Source: Litoditis marina (Eukaryota; Nematoda; Chromadorea; Rhabditida; Rhabditidae). Taken from it: 64,000 nucleotides of DNA. The stretch spans positions 2,170,001-2,234,000 of the forward strand of contig OZ038440.1 of assembly GCA_964036275.1 (NCBI GenBank), in the 5' to 3' direction. The position numbers and the translations under genes were made by a program. Below are positions 1 to 8,844 of the stretch, piece after piece (within the stretch, counting starts at the first letter, position 1; every line of letters begins with the position of its first letter). Below the pieces are notes generated by a model. That model did no database searches. It was not told the origin of the DNA and saw nothing but the letters and a program-made list of their open reading frames with translations.

Positions 1-3000
1 CTGCTGTGAATTTCGACTAGTTCATGATTGGCGCCTCCGCAATATCCTTTTCTGAAAAAAATACTGTGAAATTAAGGCACGTTTACATCAATCTTTTGTA
101 GTGTATAATTGCGAATATATCCCTTGATACCGTAATGTATTTTGATTGGACATGAACACACCAACAGTTAGTAATTAGGTTTCGAATTCAGTTCCCTCCA
201 CTTTTTGTCGCGAATTTGTTTTTGCCGTTCCCGCGTTCCCCATGAGATTTGGCAGCGTTCCAGTGTAATTTCCAGGCAATCTTTGATCATGTCGAATTCA
301 TCGAAAAAGAGTTCAAAGGAGTAGAAAACTCGAATCAATCCAGATTCGTATCTTTCTTGTCTAATGTGTTTGTGAGAAAAAAACAAACAAATCAAGTTTC
401 ATTCTGAAAATCTTACCTGGGTGCACAGTAGAAAGTGTTCTCGACCTCGTAGCCTTCTGGCTGTTCACCGGTGGAGAATTTGCTGAGGGGTGGGCGAGAT
501 TCTTCTGCAAGTACTTGTTGACAGGGTTTCCGAAATATAACACGTCATCACCGTTAAACGTAGCAGGCGCCAAACGTTTTTCAGGTCCTTTCCATACGGA
601 TAAAAACTTTCTCTCCATTGCTTATCGAACCGAATGTATGACATGTTGTACAGTTTTGTGTTTGAGTGGAAAACTTCAGTGTCTCATTCTATGCAAAGTG
701 AGTTTATTTTGGAGTTCAGAAATTGTTCAATGCAACGTTTTTTCGTGATAAAAAACTTCTAAAAAATCGATAGGTTGGCAGTTGACACTCGTACCCCGGC
801 TGGATATATGAGCAAGAATTTAGTGTGTGAATTAGGTTGTAAACGATATCCGGATCACAGGATTGTCCAGTGATCGGTTTCAACCAAAACCGAACGAACT
901 AAAGCTATGGTACGACAGCATAAGATGTAATGACAGTAACGATGCCCAAGTTTCCCTGAGATCATTTTCGTGGTTAGTCTTACTTTGTGCGAGGGTAGCT
1001 TTGACGAGTTCGGGACAGTGTTCTTTGATCTTTATGTACTGCTCCTCGCTAACCGCGAATCCAATCGAACCTAAATGGTGATATATCCAAACGAAAAGGG
1101 GCAACCAGACAAGCAGTGCACAAGCTTCCTAGAATGCCCTCTATAGTTCTTAATTGTGTTGTTCACACTAAATGCTTAGGAACTGTTTTACCTTCCTTAG
1201 TATTTATTCAATAGTTTCATTTGAGTTTGGTCACAGACTCCTAAGAATACCTTCACGATTGTATCCACCCAGCCGACCGGCCGAAGTTTCGTCTTCAAAT
1301 GTGTACTTATGACGTAGTCCAAACCAGTAGTAAGCCCTATAATGTTGGGTACATTTTCCTTGATCCCTCAAAGTGGTACGATTGTAGTTACAGGAGATGT
1401 TCTTCCACGTTTTTCGGCGATCATTCATAACTTTTTCTTCGGTTATTTTCGAAAAAAGTTTTTCAAAATGACGGTACTTTGTAGCATTCCAAATCACATT
1501 AGTAAAAAGTGGGGGAGCCAACAAATGTGTGAGTTGTGTTTGGTTCGACCTCGATATCAGCAAAAAGTGAACGATACGAATTGCTGTGATACTGTAGCAG
1601 AAGTATTCTGCAAAAATAGAACAATACAAATGTTGCACAACGGTTCACGAAGCCCGCATGATATTTCAGAAATTACCGAAGGGTATTTCATGTGTACTTT
1701 GACGACATGCGTGCGTTGTGAAACATTGTGCAGCGTTTGTATTGTTCCATTTTTGCAGAATACTTCTGCTACAGTATCACAGCAATTCGTATCGTTCACT
1801 TTTTGCTGATATCGAGGTCGAACCAAACACAACTCACACATTTGTTGGCTCCCCCACTTTTTACTAATTGTCTTTTTTTTGCTAGTTGTACTACTACAAC
1901 TTCATATGTTGCCTATTCACAGAGTGGATCTGGTGAACTCATTATATTATTAGGGAAATCTCAGTTTTATGTGTGCACGAAGCCGAATGCAGACCATAAA
2001 ATTGCTGGTGTTGTAATATAACGCAAGTTACTGGCTCTGTGACTATCAACAAGTGAACAAAAACGCTAAACGTTCCGATTTACATGTACACCGCTTTTAG
2101 CGGCGATAAGCGAACGAGATTGGCGCCATTGACAAATCTACAATTAGAGACACCAACTCACTTACAATATAGCCATTATGTCCAATACCACATCAAAAAC
2201 CTTCATGTTAAAACTTTCTTGTTTTTCGTTCCAGCGCCAATTGGAACACGCGTTTGGCGCCAGAACGAAACAAAATTTTCTAGGTTTTTGAGCTACCAGT
2301 ACACATTACATGTGTCAATTACTGTATGGAGCAATATTCAAACTATTCAATTGTCAGTTTCGTGTGTTTTTATTTTGGCGCCATTTGGCGTCTGTTCCGC
2401 GCCAGAAGATAACATTTGATTTTGAAATTGTGGATCTATATTTAACATTGGGATATTCAATATCTGTTAACTAGAAACGGTTTGATTGACGATAACTGAT
2501 ACTTTTCCAATTTTGGCGCCAATTGGCGCCAGCGCACAGTACCAACAAAACTTTTTTGATTTTCAGATTGAGAATCTTACTTGCCATGTGATAGTTATTT
2601 AGTGTACCGAATTTCAGACGATTCCATTGACGCTGTCGTGAGTTTGGGTTTTAGCACCATTTGGCGCTTGGTCCGAGCGCCAGAAGAAGAATTTCAGTTT
2701 TGGAAAAAGACTTTCCACAAATTTATTCAATTTCTATTAGTGTTCAACATTTTAGTTGACGATAAATAGTGTTTTGCCGTTTTTGGCGCCTATTGGCGCC
2801 AGCGCCGGGCGCCAATGATGATGTATTCATCTCATATTTGGCGCGACGAGCTAACTTGTGCATTATAACTCATGTTTCAAATTTCAGCTAAATCGGTTTG
2901 GTAGTTTTTCCAATAGTGGTTTTTGGCGCCTATTGGCGCCCAAGCCCAGCGCCAATGAGGAGATTTACATCTCATATTTGGCGCGACGGACTAAATTTTG

Positions 3001-3946
3001 CATTAGAACTCATGTTTCAAATTTCAGCTAAATCGGTTCGGTAGTTTTTCCAATAGTGGTTTTTGGCGCCTATTGGTGCCCGCGCCCGGCGCCAGAGATT
3101 TGATATACATTTCATACTTGACGCGACGAGCTAACGTTTGCCATAGACTAGATGTTTCAAATTTCAGCCAAATTGGTTCAGTAGTTTTCCCACTACGATG
3201 CGGACAGAATTCCGTGAGGGAGGAGGGACGAGGGACGAGGGACGAGGGACGAGCGACGAGGAACGAATTACGGCGGAACTTTTCAACAACGACACGAAAC
3301 CATAACTCAGGCGAAAATCATGCGATTTGGCTGAAATTTTCACACAATGTTTAATTTGTGATTTTCTAACGTTCTTCATTCTTAGTTTTCAAAAAAATTA
3401 TATTTGAAGCTTTTAGTTAATTAAAAGGAAAAAAACGAGTCCGCAATGGCCAAACCAAAGACAACTCACGCAGAGCGCTTCGCGCTCCGCGCGATTGTCG
3501 ATGTGCAATGAAAATCCCAACGCATCGTTCATTCGACAAACTCTGAGTTACAACAAGATGTACTTGTTTTCTACTTGTTGGAGTGCTACACACAAATTCT
3601 TGGAAATGTTCGATGAATCATTTGCGTGCACGAACTCACCTGAGTATTTTGTTCCCCTCTCCTTCGATAATCATTTTCTTTAGCTCATCCTTCGTTGGTG
3701 ATTCGACATTAGTATCAGTTTTTGATGTTGTTGCTTTCTCAGCCAGCGCGGCAAGGAAAACTCCAAGCAAAATGAACCACTGAAAATACTTTTAAATACT
3801 TTTCTATGTTTTCCGGTTCACCTCAAATAAGATTGATTGTCAAACCACAGAATTAAATAACGTGCACTACCCACACACTTTTCTATAAAAAAAGTTTAGC
3901 AGCTCAATATACGAAACCATCAAACACTCACCGAAACAGTAGACAT
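1..3946 (-). CDS. secreted tandem-family protein, copy A (partial at left edge)
   Basis: Six exons are readable on the minus strand: 3932-3946 (MSTVS), 3640-3779, 1251-1336, 984-1070, 417-504 and 1-51, running off the edge. GT/AG sites and codon phases agree at every junction. Exon 2 completes a signal peptide (WFILLGVFLAALAE) and runs straight into ELKKMIIEGEGNKI, so the Thr-rich spacer of copy B is nearly absent. Exon 3 has H-x-Y and GGYNREG, exon 4 has HCPELVKATLAQ, exon 5 has FSTGEQPEGYEVENTFYCAP and exon 6 has KGYCGGANHELVEI. An upstream ATG at 3955 exists, but the one at 3946 is shared with copy B. The Y-x-Y, H-x-Y, GY-x-x-EG pattern recalls DUF5648-like repeats, which is a weak guess. 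Function unknown; probably secreted. The final GDNFYP...CWIW exon should lie beyond the left edge. Confidence 0.72.
1498..1868. mobile_element. foldback MITE, GTGGGGG-type ends
   Basis: A 371-bp element with nearly perfect inverted repeats of about 145 bp. Both ends read ATTAGTAAAAAGTGGGGG inward. It lies in an intron of copy A. The open frames across it are by-products of the palindrome. The element at 18417-18946 has related ends (ATTCATGAAAAAGTGGGGG), so the two appear to belong to one family. No target duplication is clear. Confidence 0.75.
2085..3200. repeat. GGCGCC-rich region with 140-bp tandem repeat
   Basis: GGCGCC and TTGGCGCC recur throughout. From 2781 a 140-bp unit beginning TTTTGGCGCCTATTGG repeats at 2781, 2921 and 3061, each unit also holding CATGTTTCAAATTTCAGC. 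No coding signal is seen. It lies in intron 2 of copy A and merges into the module at 3150-3500. Confidence 0.7.
3150..3497. repeat. repeat tail module with GCGCTTCGCGC hairpin
   Basis: The order is CAAATTTCAGCCAAAT, a purine-rich GGGACGA mini-array (3210-3262), CATAACTC, then ACCAAAGACAA and a GC-rich hairpin GAGCGCTTCGCGCTC ending CGCGCGATTG. The same order of parts ends the insertion at 20480-20792. A 3' hairpin is a Helitron trait, but no CTRR end is visible, so the class is left open. Confidence 0.55.
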
Positions 3947-3976
3947 TCTTCTCATAAATTCAAATTCATGTTTTAG

Positions 3977-4033
3977 TTTTTATACCCGAAAAATTTATGT
4001 TATACATCATTTATCGTGAGATGAACTATAATT
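3977..4033 (-). promoter_or_regulatory. promoter of copy A: TATA box and GATA-containing block
   Basis: Read on the minus strand, a block with ATCTCACGATAAATGAT (about 4007-4026) is followed by GGGTATAAAAAC and then the start codon some 30 bases on. The same arrangement precedes copy B at 40266-40325 and a decayed relic at 57950-57980. GATAA is the core site of GATA factors; intestinal expression is an inference. Confidence 0.5.
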
Positions 4034-4339
4034 TTCTATATTGGATTTTGCGGAAGATGCGAATCTCGAATATTTTTGCTTCTTGAAACAATGAAATGAT
4101 AAATCGTCTACAATCCATCGATCCAATATTTTACAATTTATTTTTCTTGAGAGTATTTCATTCGTGAAGTCACAACAAACCTCTGGTTGAACGTCGATCT
4201 GCGTGAACATGCACCAACAAAGAGGAACGAAGAGGAATTGTTTGATTACAGTAGCAAATACACAGACAGGATATTCTCAGCATTTGCGGCAACTGTCCTT
4301 TAAACCGTTCAAAATAAACTTTTCGATGTTGCCCATTAG

Positions 4340-4540
4340 GACCCTGAAAAAAAATGCAACTGAACCAATGTTGCCGTGTACTGGACTCAAACCAGCGTTT
4401 CTCATGTAAACTGCTCAAAATATTACTTTCTTTTCTAGCCATTACGCCCCTAAAAAGAAAAACGCAACTGAACCACTTTTGCCGTGTGCTGGAATCAAAC
4501 CAGCGATCCTCGTTTCTGCTCTGTACCGCGCGTCTGAAGT
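4340..4540 (-). repeat. two diverged tRNA-like direct repeats
   Basis: Two copies of an AACTGAACCA..TTGCCGTGT.CTGGA.TCAAACCAGCG unit lie at about 4353-4405 and 4465-4512. On the minus strand the second contains CTGGTTTGATTCC, a B-box-like T-arm. No full cloverleaf is seen, so these are tRNA-derived repeat fragments, not tRNA genes. Confidence 0.4.
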
Positions 4541-4702
4541 GGATACGCCTATACAGTAATTACATCTGTAGGCAAGTATCTCTACTTCCCAAGTATGTAA
4601 GAAAACACCTCCACGGAACGTTTTTCTCGAAGGAAAGTACCTCTACCTTGTTATTTGCAGGAAACCAACTCATCCCATAGGGAGAAACCGGATTTGTATT
4701 TG

Positions 4703-4708
4703 GCCATG
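4703..4708. repeat. Maverick target-site duplication, left (GCCATG)
   Basis: GCCATG directly precedes the terminal AGTAGTGTATG and is repeated directly after the right end at 28543-28548. Six-base duplications are the rule for Maverick/Polinton integration. Confidence 0.93.
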
Positions 4709-5778
4709 AGTAGTGTATGTAACCCAAACGTGACATGTCACCCAATCGTGACAGATTCTATTCTACTTTCTAAGACGTGCCACCCAAACGTGAGATGTCC
4801 CCAATCGTCGCACGTCCCCCATACGTGACATGTCACCCAGACGTGACTTTTGAAATCAATTAAAATACCAAATTTGAAAAAATCGTCGCATGTCCCCCAA
4901 TCGTCGCACCTTCTATTCTACTTTCTAAGACGTGCCACCCAAACGTGAGATGTCCCCAATCGTCGCACGTCCCCCAGACGTGACATGTCACCCAGACGTG
5001 ACTTTTGAAATCAATTAAAATACCAAATTTGAAAAAATCGTCGCATGTCCCCCAATCGTCGCACCTTCCATTCTACTTTCTAAGACGTGCCACCCAAACG
5101 TGAGATGTCCCCAATCGTCGCACGTCCCCCATACGTGACATGTCACCCAGACGTGACTGTTGAAATCAATTAAAATACCAAATTTGAAAAAATCGTCGCA
5201 TGTCCCCCAATCGTCGCACCTTCCATTCTACTTTCTAAGACGTGCCACCCAAACGTGAGATGTCCCCAATCGTCGCACGTCCCCCATACGTGACATGTCA
5301 CCCAGACGTGACTTTTGAAATCAATTAAAATACCAAATTTGAAAAAATCGTCGCATGTCCCCCAATCGTCGCACCTTCCATTCTACTTTCTAAGACGTGC
5401 CACCCAAACGTGAGATGTCCCCAATCGTCGCACGTCCCCCATACGTGACATGTCACCCAGACGTGACTTTTGAAATCAATTAAAATACCAAATTTGAAAA
5501 AAATCGTCGCATGTCCCCCAATCGTCGCACCTTCCATTCTACTTTCTAAGACGTGCCACCCAAACGTGAGATGTCCCCAATCGTCGCACGTCCTCCATAC
5601 GTGACATGTCACCCAGACGTGAGTTTTTGAAATCAATTAAAATCAATTAAAATATCAAATTTGAAAAAAAATCTTAAAACCGTTCCATTGTAAGTGAACA
5701 CACGTGACACCAGTGTTGTGTCACGTGCTGTCACGTGTCACGTGACACACGTGTATAAAAGAAACGGTTTTCTCTTCT
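4709..5778. repeat. Maverick left terminal inverted repeat, expanded by 155-bp tandem units
   Basis: The outer part matches the right end in inverted orientation. A 155-bp unit containing CTTTCTAAGACGTGCCACCC starts at 4766, 4921, 5076, 5231, 5386 and 5542. Each unit carries TGACATGTCA palindromes and ACGTGAC motifs. The inner end, with clustered CACGTG and TATAAAAGAAACGG, matches 28083-28108. The right arm holds only about two units. The open frame at 5325-5636 (minus) is repeat, not a gene. Confidence 0.9.
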
Positions 5779-6414
5779 GGGTTTTCTAGAACCGGCCAGA
5801 CTTACATACGTACGTCACACAAACACCTATCCAACCCCTTCGTTGGTTTAATTACCCAAGTTTGTGGTACCAACGAAGTTTAGAAGTGAAGACACGTGAT
5901 ACCCGAGTTGTATCACGTGATACACGTTTCCCTGAAAGAAGTTTCTCTACATTGGCAATCACATTAGCCCATGTTAAGTAAGAGTGAAATTTTATTTTCC
6001 GTTTACGTCCCCCAAGTAGGTTTTTCTTTCTCACTCTCCTAGCCCCAGCCCGTATCTGTGAGGTATCACCCCCCATGTTCGGCCCTTTTAGTTAAGATGT
6101 GTCACCGAGGAATCAGGAGCCGCCCTGTAATCAGGGGTCTTTGTTCTACTATCTTAGATGTGGCACCCGCCGCCTCATATGTGTAAACCTGAAATCAGAG
6201 GTCTTTGTTCTATCTTCTTAGATGTGGCCCCGCCGCCTTATATGTGTAAACATGAAATCAGGAGTCATCCGGGAATCAGGGCCCTTTGTTCTACTCTTTT
6301 AGATGTGTCACCGCCTATGAGGTGTCACCCAAAACTGAAAACTTCAACTATTTCAAAAATTTCACATAGTTCACCATTTTTTCTTTTCATTTACACCTGT
6401 GCGTTCATACAAGT
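5779..6414. repeat. Maverick subterminal region, short tandem repeats, no gene
   Basis: From 6085 to 6335 an imperfect unit of about 75-100 bp repeats (AATCAGG..TCTTTGTTCTA.T.TCTTAGATGTG, then CGCC.CATATGTGTAAAC). Upstream, TATCACGTGATACACG echoes the CACGTG-rich part of the terminal repeat. No supported coding region is seen. Confidence 0.55.
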
Positions 6415-6750
6415 ATGTGTCAAAATCTCTCTCAAGAATCACGCCGATCACGCAATTTCAAAAAATATTCAGCGACTGGATCTTTCATTTTTACCATTTT
6501 ATGTTGTCTTCTTCTATTATCGGAAAACCTTCATACCGGAATCTATGGCGCCGGCATTCCGAAAACACTGACGAACTCCAGTTTTCTTCTCCGGAACTAT
6601 ACAATCACGTCAGATGTTGATGTTTCGAAACATCTTAAGTGCTACCGGCTGAACAGAATGCGATGTTCTCCTTCTGAAATGCTATTGTATAACACTAACG
6701 ACACTCTACTGTGTGATATTGAATTTTTATGTGAACATGTTTCACTATAG
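6415..6750 (+). CDS. Maverick accessory protein, possible small secreted or membrane protein
   Basis: An open frame of 111 codons. A basic N-terminal stretch precedes a hydrophobic segment at about residues 25-40 (FIFTILCCLLLL), followed by a polar, Cys-containing region with NSS and NYT glycosylation-type sites. This suggests signal-peptide targeting or a single membrane anchor. Two further ATGs lie nearby in other frames, and this frame is chosen for its hydrophobic segment. It is the first gene inside the left terminal repeat. I do not recognise the family; a truncated glycoprotein is possible but unproven. Confidence 0.4.
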   Translation: MCQNLSQESRRSRNFKKYSATGSFIFTILCCLLLLSENLHTGIYGAGIPKTLTNSSFLLRNYTITSDVDVSKHLKCYRLNRMRCSPSEMLLYNTNDTLLCDIEFLCEHVSL

Positions 6751-6825
6751 TTTATTTTCGCTATTTTGTAACTCTTGTGCAACCACTTTTTTCATTTCTG
6801 TAAAACATTTGGCAATAAATTTTAT

Positions 6826-7230
6826 TCAGTACTTGTATGCATAAACAGCAATATAAAAAGGCTTACGTAGGTCCATGTTGTAGACGAAGGGGTGAAGTTG
6901 TTGTTGAAGAGATCGGATCATCGTTCGCGAGTAGAGTTCAAGTGGTGTTTCCACGGGGTTTTCCAGATCCGGGTGAGTGAAACATATCGACACGTGTGGG
7001 TCGCCATCACATCTATAAGAAGTGAGTAGAAGTTGTGCAAATTGGTCTATCACATGCGAAATTCCTCTATCAAGTGGCATTTGGAAATTACGAAAGTTTC
7101 GAAAATAAATATCATCATACACAGTACTAATCATATAAGGAGTGGTATATGTTCTAGTATTACATTCGGAAATAGTGGTGTAACACTCCAAAAAATCAAG
7201 AGAGAAATTATCAGAGCAACCGGTCAGCAT
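6826..7230 (-). CDS. Maverick protein resembling the N-terminal domain of polinton polymerase B
   Basis: 134 codons. Residues 55-130 hold VSICFTHPDLENPV, TPLELYSRTMIRSLQ and a final FYIAVYAYK. This order (beta strand with HPxL, helix, then strand) resembles the region preceding the exonuclease domain in many polinton polymerases; the comparison is from memory. It ends 75 bases inside the plus-strand ORF at 6415-6750 and follows the related ORF at 7254-7736 after 23 bases, suggesting one minus-strand unit of two paralogs. Function unknown. Confidence 0.5.
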   Translation of the reverse strand: MLTGCSDNFSLDFLECYTTISECNTRTYTTPYMISTVYDDIYFRNFRNFQMPLDRGISHVIDQFAQLLLTSYRCDGDPHVSICFTHPDLENPVETPLELYSRTMIRSLQQQLHPFVYNMDLRKPFYIAVYAYKY

Positions 7231-7253
7231 GATGAAAATAGTTACGAATGATT

Positions 7254-7736
7254 CTAATCCATTTTGTTAGTATCTATGATTTCAACATCGTCAGACGTGA
7301 CGTCATTATATATATACATTGAAATTGAAAAGTGCTGATCAAGAGATAGTGACGTATTGGAACTCATCATTTTAGATATCATATTCACCACTGCAGCGCC
7401 ATTCAAAACTTTATAGGTACGAGAAGGTAGGTAGAAACCTTTTTCTTCTCTAAAACCGGGGTGAGAAAGACGCAAACAAAATTTTGTAGTTTCAATGTCG
7501 CATTTTTGAGATTTTAACGTCTTAACTATAAACTCGTCGAGTCCGTTCTCCACAGCAGAATCGGGGGACACAGAATTTTCTGTATTGAAACGCACCTCAT
7601 CCACAGTTACCGTAATCATCTTTCTTCTCAGTTTCACACGTTCCTTTGATGATGAATATAGAAAACGAGGGGGGTCTTCTTCATTGTCACTGGCATAGTC
7701 GACGGCAATTTTTTTTAGGGCAGATTGTGAAGACAT
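7254..7736 (-). CDS. Maverick protein, paralog of the ORF at 6826-7230
   Basis: Start taken at 7736 (MSSQSALKKIAVDYASD); the frame is open upstream to 7802, but the longer start lies in the promoter shared with the plus-strand gene at 7881. An acidic N-terminus is followed by a domain with LRLSHPGFREEKGFYLP, a helix with VVNMISKMMSSN, and LDQHFSISMYIY. The strand-helix-strand order matches the neighbour at 6826-7230, so the two look like a duplicated pair. No catalytic motif is visible. Confidence 0.55.
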   Translation of the reverse strand: MSSQSALKKIAVDYASDNEEDPPRFLYSSSKERVKLRRKMITVTVDEVRFNTENSVSPDSAVENGLDEFIVKTLKSQKCDIETTKFCLRLSHPGFREEKGFYLPSRTYKVLNGAAVVNMISKMMSSNTSLSLDQHFSISMYIYNDVTSDDVEIIDTNKMD

Positions 7737-7880
7737 ATTAAAAGCAGCCGTGACTGGTGGCCTTATAGTTCGAATGCGGGAATACCCGACGTTTCTGACC
7801 AATCACAGGCCTTGGCAACGCCCCCTTTAACCCGTAAAACAGCTGTACAGTCGTAACTCCATCTATATTACTTATACAAA

Positions 7881-8292
7881 ATGAATGATCAAATCGAATG
7901 GGTTGGCAATGTACCTCGTATCGATCCTCTTGCCTCCGAACGTGAACAAGACTGGCCCTTCTACTTCCCTGTTTATCAGTATCCAAACTATGACGAACTA
8001 AGTGAATTAGAGGATGGTTCGGACTATCTCCCCCCTACTCCTCCACCGGCCTGGCATATTGGTGAGTAATGTTCTTTCGAAATTAGCATCCAATAGAGCA
8101 TTTCCCCTTCAAACAGTCATTCTAAACATGTCTGCTCAACAGTCGGTTGCTTCTGTATTTCCTCCTAACCTATCTATGCCGCCGCCGCCAGCTGCCCAAA
8201 TACCCATTTTCGAAAACTCTGAAGAAAAGAAGGAATATCAAACGCCACTTTCGAAAAACCAGATACTATTTAACTCCCCCTTTGTAAGTTGA
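7881..8292 (+). CDS. Maverick proline-rich accessory protein, two exons
   Basis: Exon 1 is 7881-8061 (ends before GTGAGT), exon 2 is 8117-8292 (follows CCCCTTCAAACAG). The phases fit and give 118 residues. The N-terminal half is acidic and aromatic (DWPFYFPVYQYPNYDEL) and includes LPPTPPPAW; the second exon encodes MPPPPAAQIPIF. The gene diverges from the minus-strand ORF starting at 7736, with about 145 bp between them. A 54-residue product from the ATG at 8129 is an alternative. I do not recognise the family; Pro-rich motifs suggest adaptor binding, which is inference. Confidence 0.5.
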
Positions 8293-8469
8293 TTCTAATA
8301 AATATATATAATGAAACCACTTGTTCCGTGTTCAATGACTCATGTATCTCGCGAGGGGGTTACTAGAAGGTTAGACATCTCTCGCTGAGTGATTACAGAG
8401 AAGAAAATTGTGGAGATTGCTAGCCGAAATGCATTGTTTGCAGAGTCTGTTTGCGGCATAGAGGGTGCG
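8293..8469. other. short intergenic segment left of the LTR element
   Basis: It holds a polyadenylation-type AATAAA just after the stop at 8292 and otherwise nothing recognised. Its last five bases (GTGCG, 8465-8469) are the left target duplication of the LTR element. Confidence 0.4.
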
Positions 8470-8702
8470 TGTACGGGATTCTATTGGTACCTTGAGTGTA
8501 TGTGTACAGTTTGTGGTGGTTCAGTGGTTTGTATCAAGTTTATTGCTTCCAATATACAATAGTTGTGAGGTTAACTGACGCCCGGGAGGGTCGTACAGTC
8601 TTAGAGCGGTGAGAGGGGAACTCCGCCCGCGTAGAGGCGGGGCATAGGAAACATACAAAATACGAGGCGAATAATAAACGATAAATGGTCGTGACCACGA
8701 CA
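8470..8702 (-). repeat. LTR (3' in element orientation)
   Basis: 233 bp, identical to 10851-11083 except at 8624. The adjacent interior sequence on the minus strand (CCCCTTTGCCCCTCGCAG) is not a purine tract, so the usual polypurine primer seems to be missing. Confidence 0.93.
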
Positions 8703-8844
8703 CTGCGAGGGGCAAAGGGGCCGCAAGAACTAATTAGTACATACAGTAATCATGAATTATGGAACACTGGTCATAGAAGGTGTAACAAGATATGACGGAA
8801 GCTGATAACTGTGGAATGATTCTGATGGCATGGGATCATAATTA

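Noticed and set aside
3480..3497. Helitron 3' end at the GC-rich hairpin
   Set aside because: The hairpin is right for a Helitron, but no CTRR terminus or 5' TC end is visible, so the class was not assigned.
5325..5636. Open frame in the left terminal repeat
   Set aside because: It spans two 155-bp tandem units and is absent from the equivalent right arm.
6415..6750. Maverick fusogen (gB-like) gene
   Set aside because: The frame is far too short and lacks any recognisable fusogen domain; only a hydrophobic segment and glycosylation-type sites are seen.
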